64,000 nucleotides of DNA from Solimonas sp036405815 (GCA_036405815.1 DASWWX010000039.1:37374-101373); one strand, 5' to 3'; positions 1-12,393 are shown, numbered from the stretch's first letter. The notes: a model not told the origin generated them from the letters alone. Numbers and translations are program-made.

Positions 1-233
1 GTTTCGCGGGTCCGGCGATAAGGCGTGGTCAGAACTGCATCGACGGCCGCCGCGCGCAACGCCGTCTTCAGCGCTTCGGCACGTTGGCGGCCGGCTTCGG
101 ACAAAGCCGGATCGCCGGCGGGCGCGGACGCCTTCTCGGCGTGGCGTACCAGGAGCACCTGGGCGGGCATCGCGTGCGCGACACCCGCGATCAAGATCAG
201 CGCCAGCGCGAACCCACTTGTCGCGGCTCGCAC
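1..233 (-). CDS. Histidine phosphatase family protein, exported (partial, C-terminus beyond window)
   Basis: The reading frame enters from position 233 with a GTG codon and runs off the left edge, giving about 77 residues. A hydrophobic signal peptide (residues about 6-18) ends in AHA, a good signal peptidase I site. Directly after it comes LLVRHAEK, the RHG/RHAE phosphohistidine motif of the phosphoglycerate-mutase/SixA superfamily, and then a conserved TTPYRRTRE segment that helps form the phosphate pocket. It is probably a periplasmic phosphatase; the substrate cannot be told. It starts 14 bp after the alcohol dehydrogenase stop and is likely co-transcribed with it. No in-frame ATG lies between the upstream stop and this GTG, which supports the start. 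Confidence 0.8.
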   Translation of the reverse strand, partial: MRAATSGFALALILIAGVAHAMPAQVLLVRHAEKASAPAGDPALSEAGRQRAEALKTALRAAAVDAVLTTPYRRTRE

Positions 234-247
234 GGCGCCAATTCCCG

Positions 248-1462
248 TCAGGCCGGCAGCATCTGCGCGACCAGCTTCTCGCAGGTCGGCTTGTCCATGT
301 AGCGCGGGACCGCGTAGGTCCAGTGCGCTTCCTTGAGCGCCGCGTCGGTGATCGCCGGAATGTCCGCGGCCTTGAGCTTGGCGACCTGGGTCGGAATGCC
401 GAATGCGGCATTGAGGCTGCGGATATGCGCAATCAATGCGTCGGCCAGCTGCGCCGCGCTCTCCCCGCCTTTCTTCAGCCCGCCGACTTCGGCGAGCGTC
501 GCCAGGCGCTCGGTGCATTCGGACTTGGAGTAGTCGAGCACATAGGGCAACACGATGGCGTTGGCCAGGCCATGCGGCACGTGGTAGCGCGCGCCGAAGT
601 TGTGCGAGATCGCGTGCACGTAGCCGACGCCGGCGCTGGTGAAGGCCACGCCCGCCTTGTACGAGGCCACCGCCATGTTCTGGCGCGCTTCCAGGTCGGC
701 GCCGTTCTGCATCACCTTCGGCAGGTTCTGCATGATCAAGCGCGTGGCTTCCAGCGCCTCGGCGTCGGTCGCCTTCATCGCGTTGCGCGAGATGTAGGCC
801 TCGACGGCATGCGTCAGCGCGTCCATGCCGGTTGCGGCCGTGATCGGCGGCGGCAGGCCGGTCATCAGCGCAGCGTCGAGCGCGGCGGCCACCGGGACCA
901 GCCGGGGGTCCATGATCGCGAACTTGCGCGTCGAAGCCGGATCGGAGACAACCGCAGCGATCGTGACTTCCGAGCCCGTGCCGGCCGTGGTCGGCACCAC
1001 GTACAGCGGCATCGGCCGGAAGATCAGGCGCATCAGGCCCGCCATCCACGCCACCTTGTGCGGATTCGTCGCGCGCGCGGCGATGACCTTGGCCGCATCG
1101 ATCGATGAGCCGCCACCCACCGCCAGGATGGCCGTGCACTGCTCACGCTTGAGCATGAGCAGGCCGGTCTCGATCTGCTCGATCGTCGGATCGGGCTTCA
1201 CGCCGTCGTAGATCACGACGTTCACGCCCAGCGCGCGTAGCTTGTCCTGCATGCCATTGAGCAGGCCGATCTGGATCAGCATGCTGTCCGTCACGATCAT
1301 CAGCTTCTTCACGCCCGCCTTGGCGATCTGTTCGCAGAGCTTCAGCGACGAGCCAGGGCCGGTGACCAGCTCCGGTTGGCGGAAGTTGAGAATCCAAGTC
1401 GAAACCTTCAGCGCCAACATGAACAGGCGATAGAAGAAGACACGCAGCGGGAATGGAATCAC
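248..1462 (-). CDS. Iron-containing alcohol dehydrogenase
   Basis: A 404-residue group III (Fe-ADH) dehydrogenase, of normal length for the family. The N-terminal dinucleotide-binding half carries VGGGSSID followed by a lysine and PTTAGTGSE. The helical metal-binding half carries TGMDALTHAVE, HAISHNF and HGLANA, which supply the His/Asp ligands for Fe2+ (sometimes Zn2+). It should interconvert an alcohol and an aldehyde with NAD(P)H; the substrate is unknown. The start is GTG at 1462, preceded by GGGAG at Shine-Dalgarno distance. The first about 25 residues are hydrophobic (FPLRVFFYRLFMLALKV), which is unusual for a soluble enzyme and may tether it to the membrane. The histidine phosphatase gene follows directly. 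Confidence 0.93.
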   Translation of the reverse strand: MIPFPLRVFFYRLFMLALKVSTWILNFRQPELVTGPGSSLKLCEQIAKAGVKKLMIVTDSMLIQIGLLNGMQDKLRALGVNVVIYDGVKPDPTIEQIETGLLMLKREQCTAILAVGGGSSIDAAKVIAARATNPHKVAWMAGLMRLIFRPMPLYVVPTTAGTGSEVTIAAVVSDPASTRKFAIMDPRLVPVAAALDAALMTGLPPPITAATGMDALTHAVEAYISRNAMKATDAEALEATRLIMQNLPKVMQNGADLEARQNMAVASYKAGVAFTSAGVGYVHAISHNFGARYHVPHGLANAIVLPYVLDYSKSECTERLATLAEVGGLKKGGESAAQLADALIAHIRSLNAAFGIPTQVAKLKAADIPAITDAALKEAHWTYAVPRYMDKPTCEKLVAQMLPA

Positions 1463-1590
1463 GGTGGGCTCCCAGTGGGTTCTAGAAGAGGGCGGCTCTG
1501 CGGGCCGCTGTGGCGCGCACTATGACCGAATCGCGGGCTGCTGGGCAGCCCCGACAGGCTAGGCGGAGATTGCTTCGAATCGACCGGAAT

Positions 1591-2691
1591 TCAGCCGACG
1601 ACCTGATCCAGCCCCGGCAACCAGCTTTCCGGCAGCATCGGCCGCACCCGCGTCCAGTCGCGGCGCAGGCGCTCGGCGAACAGCGGCTGCACGAGTTGAC
1701 GCGCCAGCCCCTGGATCACCTCGGCAGGTTGCCGCTGCAGCAGTTGTGACAGCCCCTGGCGGGTCGAATCCGGTAGCGCGCCCGCCAGCGGCAGCAGATA
1801 GACCAGGCCCTCGCTGCGCAGCGCCGACTCGAACAGCGGGCCGATCAGCTTCAGGTCCGACAACTTCGGGAACGCGCCGATCTCTTCGAGCACGGCCGCA
1901 TCCAGGCCGCGCAGCACCAGCAGCAGCGGCTCGTGCAATTGCTGGGCGTTGGCTGTCTCCAGCAGGCTCACCAGCACGCGCTCCTGTCCGGTCAGACCCA
2001 GGCGCGCCAGCCGGCCGCGCGCGTCGTCGCCGACCTGCTCCATCAGCGACAGCGCCAGCGGCCACAAGCGTTCCGGCTCCTGCGCCGTCACCGTGATGAC
2101 GGCGCGGATGCGCGTATCGTCGAACAGGCCGACCAGTTCATTGAGACGTTCGCGCGATTCGACGAAGAAGCCGACACGCAGCAGCGCGACGTCCGGCATC
2201 GAGCGCGCGACGGCAGCAATCGCCTCGTCGCTGATCACATCGACGAAACGCGCCATCGTCAGGAACTCGCCGCGTGCCAGCAGCGCCTTGGCCACTGCGA
2301 GTACGACCGGCAGCGGCATGCGCCGCAGCGTCGCCGCCGCACTGCGCGGATCGAGCTGCAGGCACAGATCGGCGAGAAACGGTGTCGACAGACGCTTGGC
2401 CAGATCCACCGCTTGATCCGGGTCCAGCAGACCGGCAACGCGCGCACAGATCATCGGCCCCATGGCGCGCTCTGCGATCAGTGCAATGACCGGCGCCGGC
2501 AGCAGCCTGGCGGCAGCGACCAGGCGACCGAACAGCGCGCGATCCTGCTCCACCATCGACGCCGCAATCGCGGCGCGCAGCGCACGCAGATCGGCGACGC
2601 TGGCGGATTCAAGGTAATCAAGCGACTCGGTCGGCACGCCGAGCAGGCGTGCAAGCTTGATGCGTTCGGCTTCGACCAGCAGGCGACTCAT
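1591..2691 (-). CDS. Hypothetical all-helical repeat protein
   Basis: I do not recognise a named family. The 366 residues are rich in Leu, Ala and Arg, with no signal peptide, membrane segment or cysteine cluster. They read as repeated amphipathic helices of about 30 residues with phrases such as LDPDQAVDLAKRL, LDPRSAAATLRRM and ISDEAIAAVARSM. These resemble the alpha-superhelical MgtE N-terminal fold (L-D/P-x-x-A-A-x-x-L-x-x-M). That is a resemblance only; there is no MgtE channel or CBS part. A cytoplasmic scaffold or sensor role is possible. It lies 5 bp downstream of a small gene that itself follows gyrA, so it may be expressed from the gyrA transcript. Confidence 0.75.
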   Translation of the reverse strand: MSRLLVEAERIKLARLLGVPTESLDYLESASVADLRALRAAIAASMVEQDRALFGRLVAAARLLPAPVIALIAERAMGPMICARVAGLLDPDQAVDLAKRLSTPFLADLCLQLDPRSAAATLRRMPLPVVLAVAKALLARGEFLTMARFVDVISDEAIAAVARSMPDVALLRVGFFVESRERLNELVGLFDDTRIRAVITVTAQEPERLWPLALSLMEQVGDDARGRLARLGLTGQERVLVSLLETANAQQLHEPLLLVLRGLDAAVLEEIGAFPKLSDLKLIGPLFESALRSEGLVYLLPLAGALPDSTRQGLSQLLQRQPAEVIQGLARQLVQPLFAERLRRDWTRVRPMLPESWLPGLDQVVG

Positions 2692-2696
2692 GCGAC

Positions 2697-2942
2697 CTAC
2701 CCCAGCAGCACGCGGCGCACGACGCCGCGCAGCAAGGCCGGTACATGTTGCAAGGCTTGCTCGGCGGACGCGAGCAGCGCGGCGCGCTGGCGTTGGCGCG
2801 CATCGCGCACCGCCTCTGCCAGTCGCTGACGCGATGCGGCATCGATGGACGTCAGCTCCGGCAGCTCGGCAGCGGCGGTGCCCAGTTCGGTGCGCAGCGG
2901 ATCACCGGCACCCCTGCTGCCCGCTCGCTTGCCGGCCACCAC
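2697..2942 (-). CDS. Small hypothetical basic protein after gyrA
   Basis: About 81 residues, family not recognised. The first in-frame start codon after the gyrA stop is GTG at 2942 (a second GTG follows at once), and AAAGAG lies directly before it, closer than an ideal ribosome site, so the start is uncertain. The N-terminal third is Gly/Arg/Ala-rich and probably disordered. The rest (from about TSIDAASRQRLAEAVRDA) is a strongly amphipathic Arg/Ala/Leu helix or coiled segment ending RGVVRRVLLG. Tight packing (4 bp after gyrA, 5 bp before the next gene) and protein-like composition argue that it is real. It could instead be a chance frame in high-GC DNA. Confidence 0.5.
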   Translation of the reverse strand: MVAGKRAGSRGAGDPLRTELGTAAAELPELTSIDAASRQRLAEAVRDARQRQRAALLASAEQALQHVPALLRGVVRRVLLG

Positions 2943-2946
2943 CTCT

Positions 2947-5646
<2,700 letters not shown>

Positions 5647-5748
5647 ATCAGGGAGCTGCCGCATGGCCGTGAAGGGCATGCCGACAAGAGCAAAAAAGTG
5701 AGTGCGTTTATGGCTTTATTTATCGGCCGAGTTTACCATGAGTTGGCT

Positions 5749-5776
5749 CAAAACCCGTGCGTTTCTAAGGGTTTTG
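5749..5776. other. Inverted repeat in the gyrA/BNR-4 divergent region
   Basis: CAAAACCC (5749-5756) and GGGTTTTG (5769-5776) form a perfect 8-bp inverted repeat around a 12-base loop, with short A/T tracts on both sides. It lies about 100 bp upstream of the gyrA start. It could be an operator-like site for gyrA control or a weak bidirectional terminator. Confidence 0.4.
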
Positions 5777-5800
5777 TCGATGGCATGAGCGCCCCCTTCC

Positions 5801-5825
5801 GGCCCATGCCGATTGGGCCCTTTTT
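5801..5825 (+). terminator. Terminator-like hairpin just upstream of the BNR-4 gene
   Basis: GGCCCA (5801-5806) pairs with TGGGCC (5814-5819) over a 7-base loop, followed by C and five T (5821-5825). This fits an intrinsic terminator for plus-strand transcription and ends only 15 bp before the ATG at 5841. It could block read-through into the gene or act as a leader attenuator. Confidence 0.5.
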
Positions 5826-5840
5826 CGCTCCTGCCGCGCC

Positions 5841-7274
5841 ATGCCGAACGCCCGCCGTATCCTCCTGTTGGTGACCGCCCTGATCGGCGCCGCCATGGCC
5901 GCACCCGCGGCAGCCAATGCCAGTGCGGATGCGGGTGCGGGCACCAAGGACCTGTGCCGGGACTTCAAGCTGGTGCCGATCGACGATCACACGCGCTCGG
6001 CGGTGGTCGATCACGTCTGGTCCGGCACGCAGATCGGATACGGCGGTGTCGACGCCGATCCCAACCTCTACTTCGGCTACTACAACGCCCGTCGGCAGCT
6101 GACCGTGGCGCACTACCACCGCCCCAGCAAGCGCATGTGCCACCGGCAACTGCCGTCCACGTTCGGCGGCTGGGACAGTCACAACTCAGTGGTAATGACC
6201 GTCGACAAGGACGGCTATCTGCACGTTGCCGGCAACATGCATTCCTCGCCGCTGGTCTACAGCCGCGCGCACAAGCCGGGCGCCATCGATGGCATGCATC
6301 TGAGCCACATGATCGGCAAGGATGAGGCGCGCACCAGCTATCCCACGTTCCTCACGCTGAGCGACGGCACGCTGCTGTTCCTGTACCGCGAGGGCGGCAG
6401 CGGCGACGGCCGCTGGATCGTGAACCGCTACGACCAGGGCCAGTGGCTGCGTCTGCATGACACGCTGTTCGCCGGCCAGGACGAACGCGGGCCGATCAGC
6501 GCCTACCCGAGCAACTTCGTCCGCGATGCCCGCGGCCGCTATCACGTCGCGATCGTCTGGCGACGCAGCGCGGAGGCCAGCACCAACTTCGCGGTCAGCT
6601 ATGCCGCCACCCGCGACTTCGAAAAGTGGACCGCGCTGGATGGCAGCACCCTGTCGCTGCCGTTATCTCCGAAAAGTGCGGACCTCGTCGAGTATCCGGA
6701 CGTCGGCAGCGGACTGCGCAACCCGGCGCAACTGGTGCTGAGTCCGGACCAGCAGCCGATCATCAGCTTCAGCCGTCACATCAGCGATGGTCGCAGCACC
6801 GTGTTCATCGCCCAGCCGTTCGAGACGCGCTGGGTACTGCGTCCGATCCTGGCCTCCAAGCTGCGCGTCCCGATGCAGGGCTACGGCACGCTACCCAAGA
6901 TCCCGGCCTTCTATGGCCCGTCGTACTCGCCCGACGGCCAATCGGCGTGGATGGACATCGTGTTTCCTGATGAAGAAGCACAGCGGGTGCCGTTGTCGCT
7001 CGACACGCTGACCCCGAGCGCGCGTCCGCAACCGCGCCCGCAGCCGGTCGCGCTGAATGTGCCGCTGCCGAAGATGCCGGAACTGCAGGACCCGGTGGAG
7101 AATCTCGTCGGTGTGCTGCCCACGGACCTCAAGCCGCGCCGCTCGGTGCTGCGCTACCTGCGTTATCTCAGTCAGGCCATCAACCGCGATCAGGCCCGCG
7201 CCTGCACGCCCGAATGGCCCAGGGCCTGCAACCCGCCGCCCGCGCTTTTGTACTACAGCGAAACGCGTCGCTGA
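5841..7274 (+). CDS. Secreted BNR-4 repeat protein (polysaccharide-lyase-like)
   Basis: 477 residues with a signal peptide (RRILLLVTALIGAAMAAPAAANA). The body has the BNR_4 propeller signature: YFGYYNARRQLTVAHYHR, GGWDSHNSVVMTVDKDG and LHVAGNMHSSPLVY. From family knowledge this fold includes the seven-bladed ulvan lyases (PL24/PL25), where conserved His and Tyr/Arg residues in the DSHN and GNMH segments act in catalysis. It is therefore probably an exported polysaccharide-binding or -cleaving protein; the substrate cannot be named. No SusCD-type or other carbohydrate genes lie nearby. The C-terminal 90 residues are Pro-rich and then basic. Its 3' end overlaps the convergent PepSY gene by 22 bp. 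Confidence 0.85.
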   Translation: MPNARRILLLVTALIGAAMAAPAAANASADAGAGTKDLCRDFKLVPIDDHTRSAVVDHVWSGTQIGYGGVDADPNLYFGYYNARRQLTVAHYHRPSKRMCHRQLPSTFGGWDSHNSVVMTVDKDGYLHVAGNMHSSPLVYSRAHKPGAIDGMHLSHMIGKDEARTSYPTFLTLSDGTLLFLYREGGSGDGRWIVNRYDQGQWLRLHDTLFAGQDERGPISAYPSNFVRDARGRYHVAIVWRRSAEASTNFAVSYAATRDFEKWTALDGSTLSLPLSPKSADLVEYPDVGSGLRNPAQLVLSPDQQPIISFSRHISDGRSTVFIAQPFETRWVLRPILASKLRVPMQGYGTLPKIPAFYGPSYSPDGQSAWMDIVFPDEEAQRVPLSLDTLTPSARPQPRPQPVALNVPLPKMPELQDPVENLVGVLPTDLKPRRSVLRYLRYLSQAINRDQARACTPEWPRACNPPPALLYYSETRR

Positions 7275-8593
7275 CGCCGTCGCAGCGCGAGGCCTACGCC
7301 GGCCATCACCATCAGCAGCAACGCGGCGAACGCCAGCACGCCGTCGCGCGGACCGCGTCCGATCGGATTCAGAAACTCCCATTTGTGCAGCGTCGAGAAG
7401 CTGCGCTGCTCCAGTACGTCGAACGCGCTGGTGCGCGCCGCCACCTGGCCCGACGCCAGATCCACGAAGACGCGGCGCTCGCCATCCTCCAGCCGCCAGA
7501 CCGGCAATCGCTTGTTGGCAAAGCCGTACTCGGCGTTGAAGGCCTTCTGCAGTTCAGCCGAAGTTTCGAGCGGCAGGCCGGCGATACGCGCCACCACCGC
7601 GGATTCATCCAGCGGCAGTGCATCGCCGCTCGCAGCCTCGATCCAGCGTGTTTGCTCATGTGCCTGCACCCGCCATAGCCCGGAACCGTCCGGTAAGGCG
7701 AGCAGGCTCAGGCTCTGCGGTGCCTCGGACAGCGTCGGCATGGCGCTCACCGCCACCGCCGGCGGCAGCGCCGGCGGCGACTTGCGCAGCGGCGTCTGCA
7801 CCAGCAGGTGGAACAGGCCGCTGACACCCAGCATCAGCGCCGGCACCCAGACCAGCCAGGCCAGCCATCGGTGCGCCCTGCGCGCTGGCGGCGCGCTGGC
7901 CGGCGCGCGCCGGAACATCACCAGCGACAGGCCCAGCATCGTCATCGCCAGCACGCTGAGCACGGCCAATCCGATCAGCGACAGCCGCAGGCCCTCCACG
8001 CCATCCAGCCAATGCCAGGTATGCAGGGTCTGGAACAGCAGCAGCAACACGCTCTTGCGGCGATCGTTGAGCGCAGCCAGACGGTCCTCGCCGGTATGCA
8101 CATAAGCGGTGAGTGCGTCGTCGCGCTCGAAGCGCACCCGCCAGACCGGCAGCAGCCGGTTGACCGCCGGATAGTCGACGTCGAAGGCCGTGATTCGCTC
8201 CAGGGCCGCAAGCGGCGCCTCCGTCTCACCGGTGTAGTGACGCGCCAGCCATTCGGCGCGACGCGCGTCGGCTTGCGGCCGGCTCGCGCCGTCGCTCGCC
8301 GCCGCATAAGTCCAGTCGCTGCGATCGGTCGAAGCCCATTGCCACAGCACCTCGCCATCCTGGGACAGCAAGCGGGCGTAACCGACAGCCTCGACGCCCT
8401 GCGCTCGCAGCACGACATCGAGACCCTGTCCCGGAATCGCAAGCGGTCCCGAGACCGGCGGCGTCATCGCCGCCGGTCGCGGATTGGTCCAGGACATCAG
8501 TGGGTGCAGCAGGCCAGACCCCGCCCAGCACAACAGGGCGAGGCCGGCCAGCCACGACAACCGCCGATGCCAACGAAGCCAGCGTGCACTCAC
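7253..8593 (-). CDS. PepSY-associated TM protein, likely periplasmic ferri-siderophore/metal reductase
   Basis: 446 residues starting at GTG 8593, which has a G-run ribosome site; upstream in-frame codons would overlap the receptor gene. Four hydrophobic segments are visible: near residue 15 (LSWLAGLALLCWAGSGLL), two in the middle (LIGLAVLSVLAMTMLGLSL and WLAWLVWVPALMLGVSGLF) and one at the C-terminus. The two large periplasmic parts are alike: each ends in a TLHxW motif (TLHTWHWLDG, TLHKWEFLNP) just before a membrane helix, the mark of PepSY_TM proteins. Family members next to TonB receptors (FoxB type) reduce siderophore-bound iron in the periplasm. Here it is the last gene after a DUF2946 protein and a receptor. 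Confidence 0.85.
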   Translation of the reverse strand: MSARWLRWHRRLSWLAGLALLCWAGSGLLHPLMSWTNPRPAAMTPPVSGPLAIPGQGLDVVLRAQGVEAVGYARLLSQDGEVLWQWASTDRSDWTYAAASDGASRPQADARRAEWLARHYTGETEAPLAALERITAFDVDYPAVNRLLPVWRVRFERDDALTAYVHTGEDRLAALNDRRKSVLLLLFQTLHTWHWLDGVEGLRLSLIGLAVLSVLAMTMLGLSLVMFRRAPASAPPARRAHRWLAWLVWVPALMLGVSGLFHLLVQTPLRKSPPALPPAVAVSAMPTLSEAPQSLSLLALPDGSGLWRVQAHEQTRWIEAASGDALPLDESAVVARIAGLPLETSAELQKAFNAEYGFANKRLPVWRLEDGERRVFVDLASGQVAARTSAFDVLEQRSFSTLHKWEFLNPIGRGPRDGVLAFAALLLMVMAGVGLALRRRQRRVSL

Positions 8594-8645
8594 GGCCTGC
8601 CCCCCCGATGATCGCCATGAAGAGAGACGCTCATCGTCATGGTCC

Positions 8646-10754
8646 TCAAGAGCCTGGCGTCCAACGCAGACCGCCGTACACCGCGCGACCTTCGCCGGGG
8701 TAGAAGATGTTGCGGTTGGTCGCCGTGGCGTAAACGGTGGTCGCCGACACGCTGCTGATGTAGCGCTCATCGGCGAGGTTTCGCCCCTCGATGAACAGGC
8801 TCACGCCGCGCGGCAGATCCACACCGACGCCGAGGTTCCAGACCGTATAGGCTGGCAGCGCAAAGCTGTTGGCATAGTCGGCGTAGTAGGCGGAAGCCGC
8901 ACGCTCCAAGCTCGGCGCGATAAAGAATCCGGACGGATGCTGGTAGCGCAGGAAGACCTGGTAGTGATGACGGGGCTGACCCGCCAGCGTGTTGTCGCCG
9001 TAGGTGGCATCACCCTCGAAGCGGAAATCGGCATAGGTGTAGACCTGCTGCAGTTCCAAGGCGTCGCCGGATGCCAACGCGCCGGTCGCCAGGCGCAGAT
9101 TCAATCCGGCCTCGATGCCCTGATGCACCGTGTCGTCGGCATTGAACTGGATCGCATTGGTCGGCGAGCAGGCGCGCTGCAGCACTTCGTCGCGAATCTC
9201 GGCGCGGTACAGCGACACATCCCAGGCGACACGGCCACGCTCGCCGCGCGTGCCGACTTCCGCCGTCCAGGCCTTCTGCGCTTCGATATCGGCGAAGCCG
9301 CCGCTGCCCGTTCCGGCACAGACACCCACCGTGGAATTCTGGTTGAGATCGCCGAAGATCGGCGGCTCGAAACTGCGGCTGACGTTGGCAAACACCTGCG
9401 TGTTCGCATCCGGCTGCCACAGCGCGCCGAGCTTCGGGCTCACGCCGTCGAAGTGACGCGTCTCGGACTCGGCGGAATTGACGTTGTCGCCGTAGTCGCG
9501 CGTGGCGGCAATGCCCTGCGCACCGACGATCAGCGCCAGCGACGGCGCGACCCAGAGCCGGTTCTCTGCGTAGAGATTGGCCTCCGATGCCTTCTCGTCG
9601 GCGTTCGCACTCTGCGCACCGCGCTGACCCCCGTTGACGTTGGCGAAGACCTGGGCGTTGTTGTGGCCGCCGCTCCAGCGTGCGCCCACCGTCAGCTCGT
9701 TGCGCAGGCCGGCAATCTGCAGCTCGCGCAGCCACTGCGCGAACGCGCCGTAGAAGTCGCCTTCATGGTCGATGATGATGCCGGTGATCGGGTGATAGAG
9801 CTTCTTGTGGAAGAAGTAGCCACCGGTCTCCAGGCGTCCTCCCGCAAACGACAACGACGTGCGGTTCGACAATCGCACCGAGTCGACGTCGCGGCCGGTA
9901 TCGAAACTCTTGGACGTCGGCAGCACCGACTCCGGATCGTTGATCGCGGCGTCGTAGCCGATCGTGCCGGGAATCTGCTGATTGATGTCGTTGGCGTTCA
10001 GATAGAAGCGCGTCTCCACGCCCCCGTCGAAGCGGTAGCCGACGTTGCCGTTGAAACGCTTGTTCTCGGTGCGGCTTTGATCCCGGAAGCCTTCCGCCTG
10101 ATTGGCGGTGGCCGCGGCGTAAAAATCGAGTCGCTCATACGCACGCGCGACGCTGACATGTTCGCGGTACGTGTCGAAGCTGCCCCCCTCCAGGCGCAAC
10201 AGGTTCGGCTGCGCAGCACTGCGGCCGGTCGGCATCGCGAAATTGATGGCACCACCCAGCGCGGAACTGCCGTAGCGCAGACCGTTGCCGCCCTTGTAGA
10301 CCTCGGTGTAGCGCACGCTCAGCGGATCGATTTCCTGAAAATCCCCGAAGCCGTCCGGCAGGTTGACCGGCACGCCGTCGAGCAACAGCAGCACGCCACG
10401 CAAATGATTGAAGCGCCCCAGACCGGAACCGCGGATCGACAACCGCGCCTCCTCTGCAAAGCGGGGCTGCACAAAAACGCCCGGCGTGAAGCGCAGGACT
10501 TCGCGAAGGTTCAGCGCGTAGACGTCTTCGTAGCGCTCCGACGGCACCAGATCGACGCCACCCGGTGTTTGGCGGATCGACTCGCGCGCCAGATCGACCG
10601 CAGTGGATTCGGCTCGCGCGCCCTCCACAACCAGTTCGGGCAATACCGTTGGGGTATCGGCCGCAACCTCGTCGGCAGATGCGATGGAAACGGAAGCAGC
10701 GCAGGACAGCAGAATGACGGCGGCCGCAAGCGGTCGCCGGGTCAGGCAGAACAT
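8646..10754 (-). CDS. TonB-dependent outer-membrane receptor
   Basis: 702 residues from ATG 10754, which has GGGAG about 8 bases upstream (an ATG 27 nt further up has no such site). A signal peptide ends at ASA-DE. A probable TonB box (LPELVVEG) follows, then the plug domain with ARLSIRGSGLGRFNHLRG, LLLDGVPVNLPDG and YGSSALGGAINF, and a beta-barrel ending in a receptor-type tail (EGRNLADERY). It should import a metal complex or siderophore using TonB/ExbBD energy. The flanking DUF2946 and PepSY genes suggest copper or iron; the sequence does not decide which. Full length for the family, no breaks. Confidence 0.93.
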   Translation of the reverse strand: MFCLTRRPLAAAVILLSCAASVSIASADEVAADTPTVLPELVVEGARAESTAVDLARESIRQTPGGVDLVPSERYEDVYALNLREVLRFTPGVFVQPRFAEEARLSIRGSGLGRFNHLRGVLLLLDGVPVNLPDGFGDFQEIDPLSVRYTEVYKGGNGLRYGSSALGGAINFAMPTGRSAAQPNLLRLEGGSFDTYREHVSVARAYERLDFYAAATANQAEGFRDQSRTENKRFNGNVGYRFDGGVETRFYLNANDINQQIPGTIGYDAAINDPESVLPTSKSFDTGRDVDSVRLSNRTSLSFAGGRLETGGYFFHKKLYHPITGIIIDHEGDFYGAFAQWLRELQIAGLRNELTVGARWSGGHNNAQVFANVNGGQRGAQSANADEKASEANLYAENRLWVAPSLALIVGAQGIAATRDYGDNVNSAESETRHFDGVSPKLGALWQPDANTQVFANVSRSFEPPIFGDLNQNSTVGVCAGTGSGGFADIEAQKAWTAEVGTRGERGRVAWDVSLYRAEIRDEVLQRACSPTNAIQFNADDTVHQGIEAGLNLRLATGALASGDALELQQVYTYADFRFEGDATYGDNTLAGQPRHHYQVFLRYQHPSGFFIAPSLERAASAYYADYANSFALPAYTVWNLGVGVDLPRGVSLFIEGRNLADERYISSVSATTVYATATNRNIFYPGEGRAVYGGLRWTPGS

Positions 10755-10829
10755 TTGGAACACTCCCAGAAGTGGCTTCAAAGGCCACGCGAAAGAACGG
10801 ATCGCGAAGATCCGGCGTCGGCGAAGACT

Positions 10830-11198
10830 TCAGGAGAGAGAGGGCGGCCCGCGGGCCTGGTAGACAACGGCGATGAACGTGGCGGGCGCCACGAAGCGCG
10901 ACGGCGCCGGCGCTTCCTGGGTCCGCTCGACAACGAGGACAGCCGGCAGTGCCGGAATCGCCGCGAGGCCCAGCGACAGGCCGAAGGGGCATTCCAGCGA
11001 GCCATGCGCCTGTGCGGCGACGTCGCCGCCGATCCAGACGGTCTCGGCACCCTGCGGGGTACACAGCTGAATCGACAAGCCGCCAGCGCCAAACGTCGGC
11101 ATGAAACCGGGCGCCAGCATGCCGCGTGCCAGCACAAACAGCAGCAGCCACCCGAACAGGGCGCTGTTGCGAAGCTGGCTGAGGCGGATCAGGGACAT
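10830..11198 (-). CDS. DUF2946 family protein
   Basis: 122 residues from ATG 11198. The N-terminal segment (LFGWLLLFVLARGMLAPGFMP) is a membrane anchor or uncleaved signal, followed by LSIQLCTPQG and LECPFGLSL, the cysteine-bearing positions typical of DUF2946. These small proteins often stand in front of TonB receptors linked to metals; their function is not established. Gene order here is DUF2946 - receptor - PepSY, with gaps of 75 and 52 bp, so one transcript is likely. No convincing Fur or Zur box could be made out upstream by eye. Confidence 0.8.
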   Translation of the reverse strand: MSLIRLSQLRNSALFGWLLLFVLARGMLAPGFMPTFGAGGLSIQLCTPQGAETVWIGGDVAAQAHGSLECPFGLSLGLAAIPALPAVLVVERTQEAPAPSRFVAPATFIAVVYQARGPPSLS

Positions 11199-11313
11199 GT
11201 CGGCAACGGCATGCGAAGGCGCGCAGTGTACGGCAACGATGCGTTTATCGAAACCACGGCACACCGCCGCAGGCAGATCACGTTCGCGCCCGCCATTCGC
11301 CTTCGCGAGCGCT

Positions 11314-12318
<1,005 letters not shown>

Positions 12319-12393
12319 GACGGCATCCGGTAAACTGGGCGCGACATTCTAATCGTCCCCTCCCCGACCCGCTCCCCTTCGTTGCAGACGCCC

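Noticed and set aside
1535..1551. A GGGCTGC/GCAGCCC hairpin after the helical-repeat gene
   Set aside because: The stem is only 7 bp with a 3-base loop and no T-run on either strand, so it is too weak to call a terminator.
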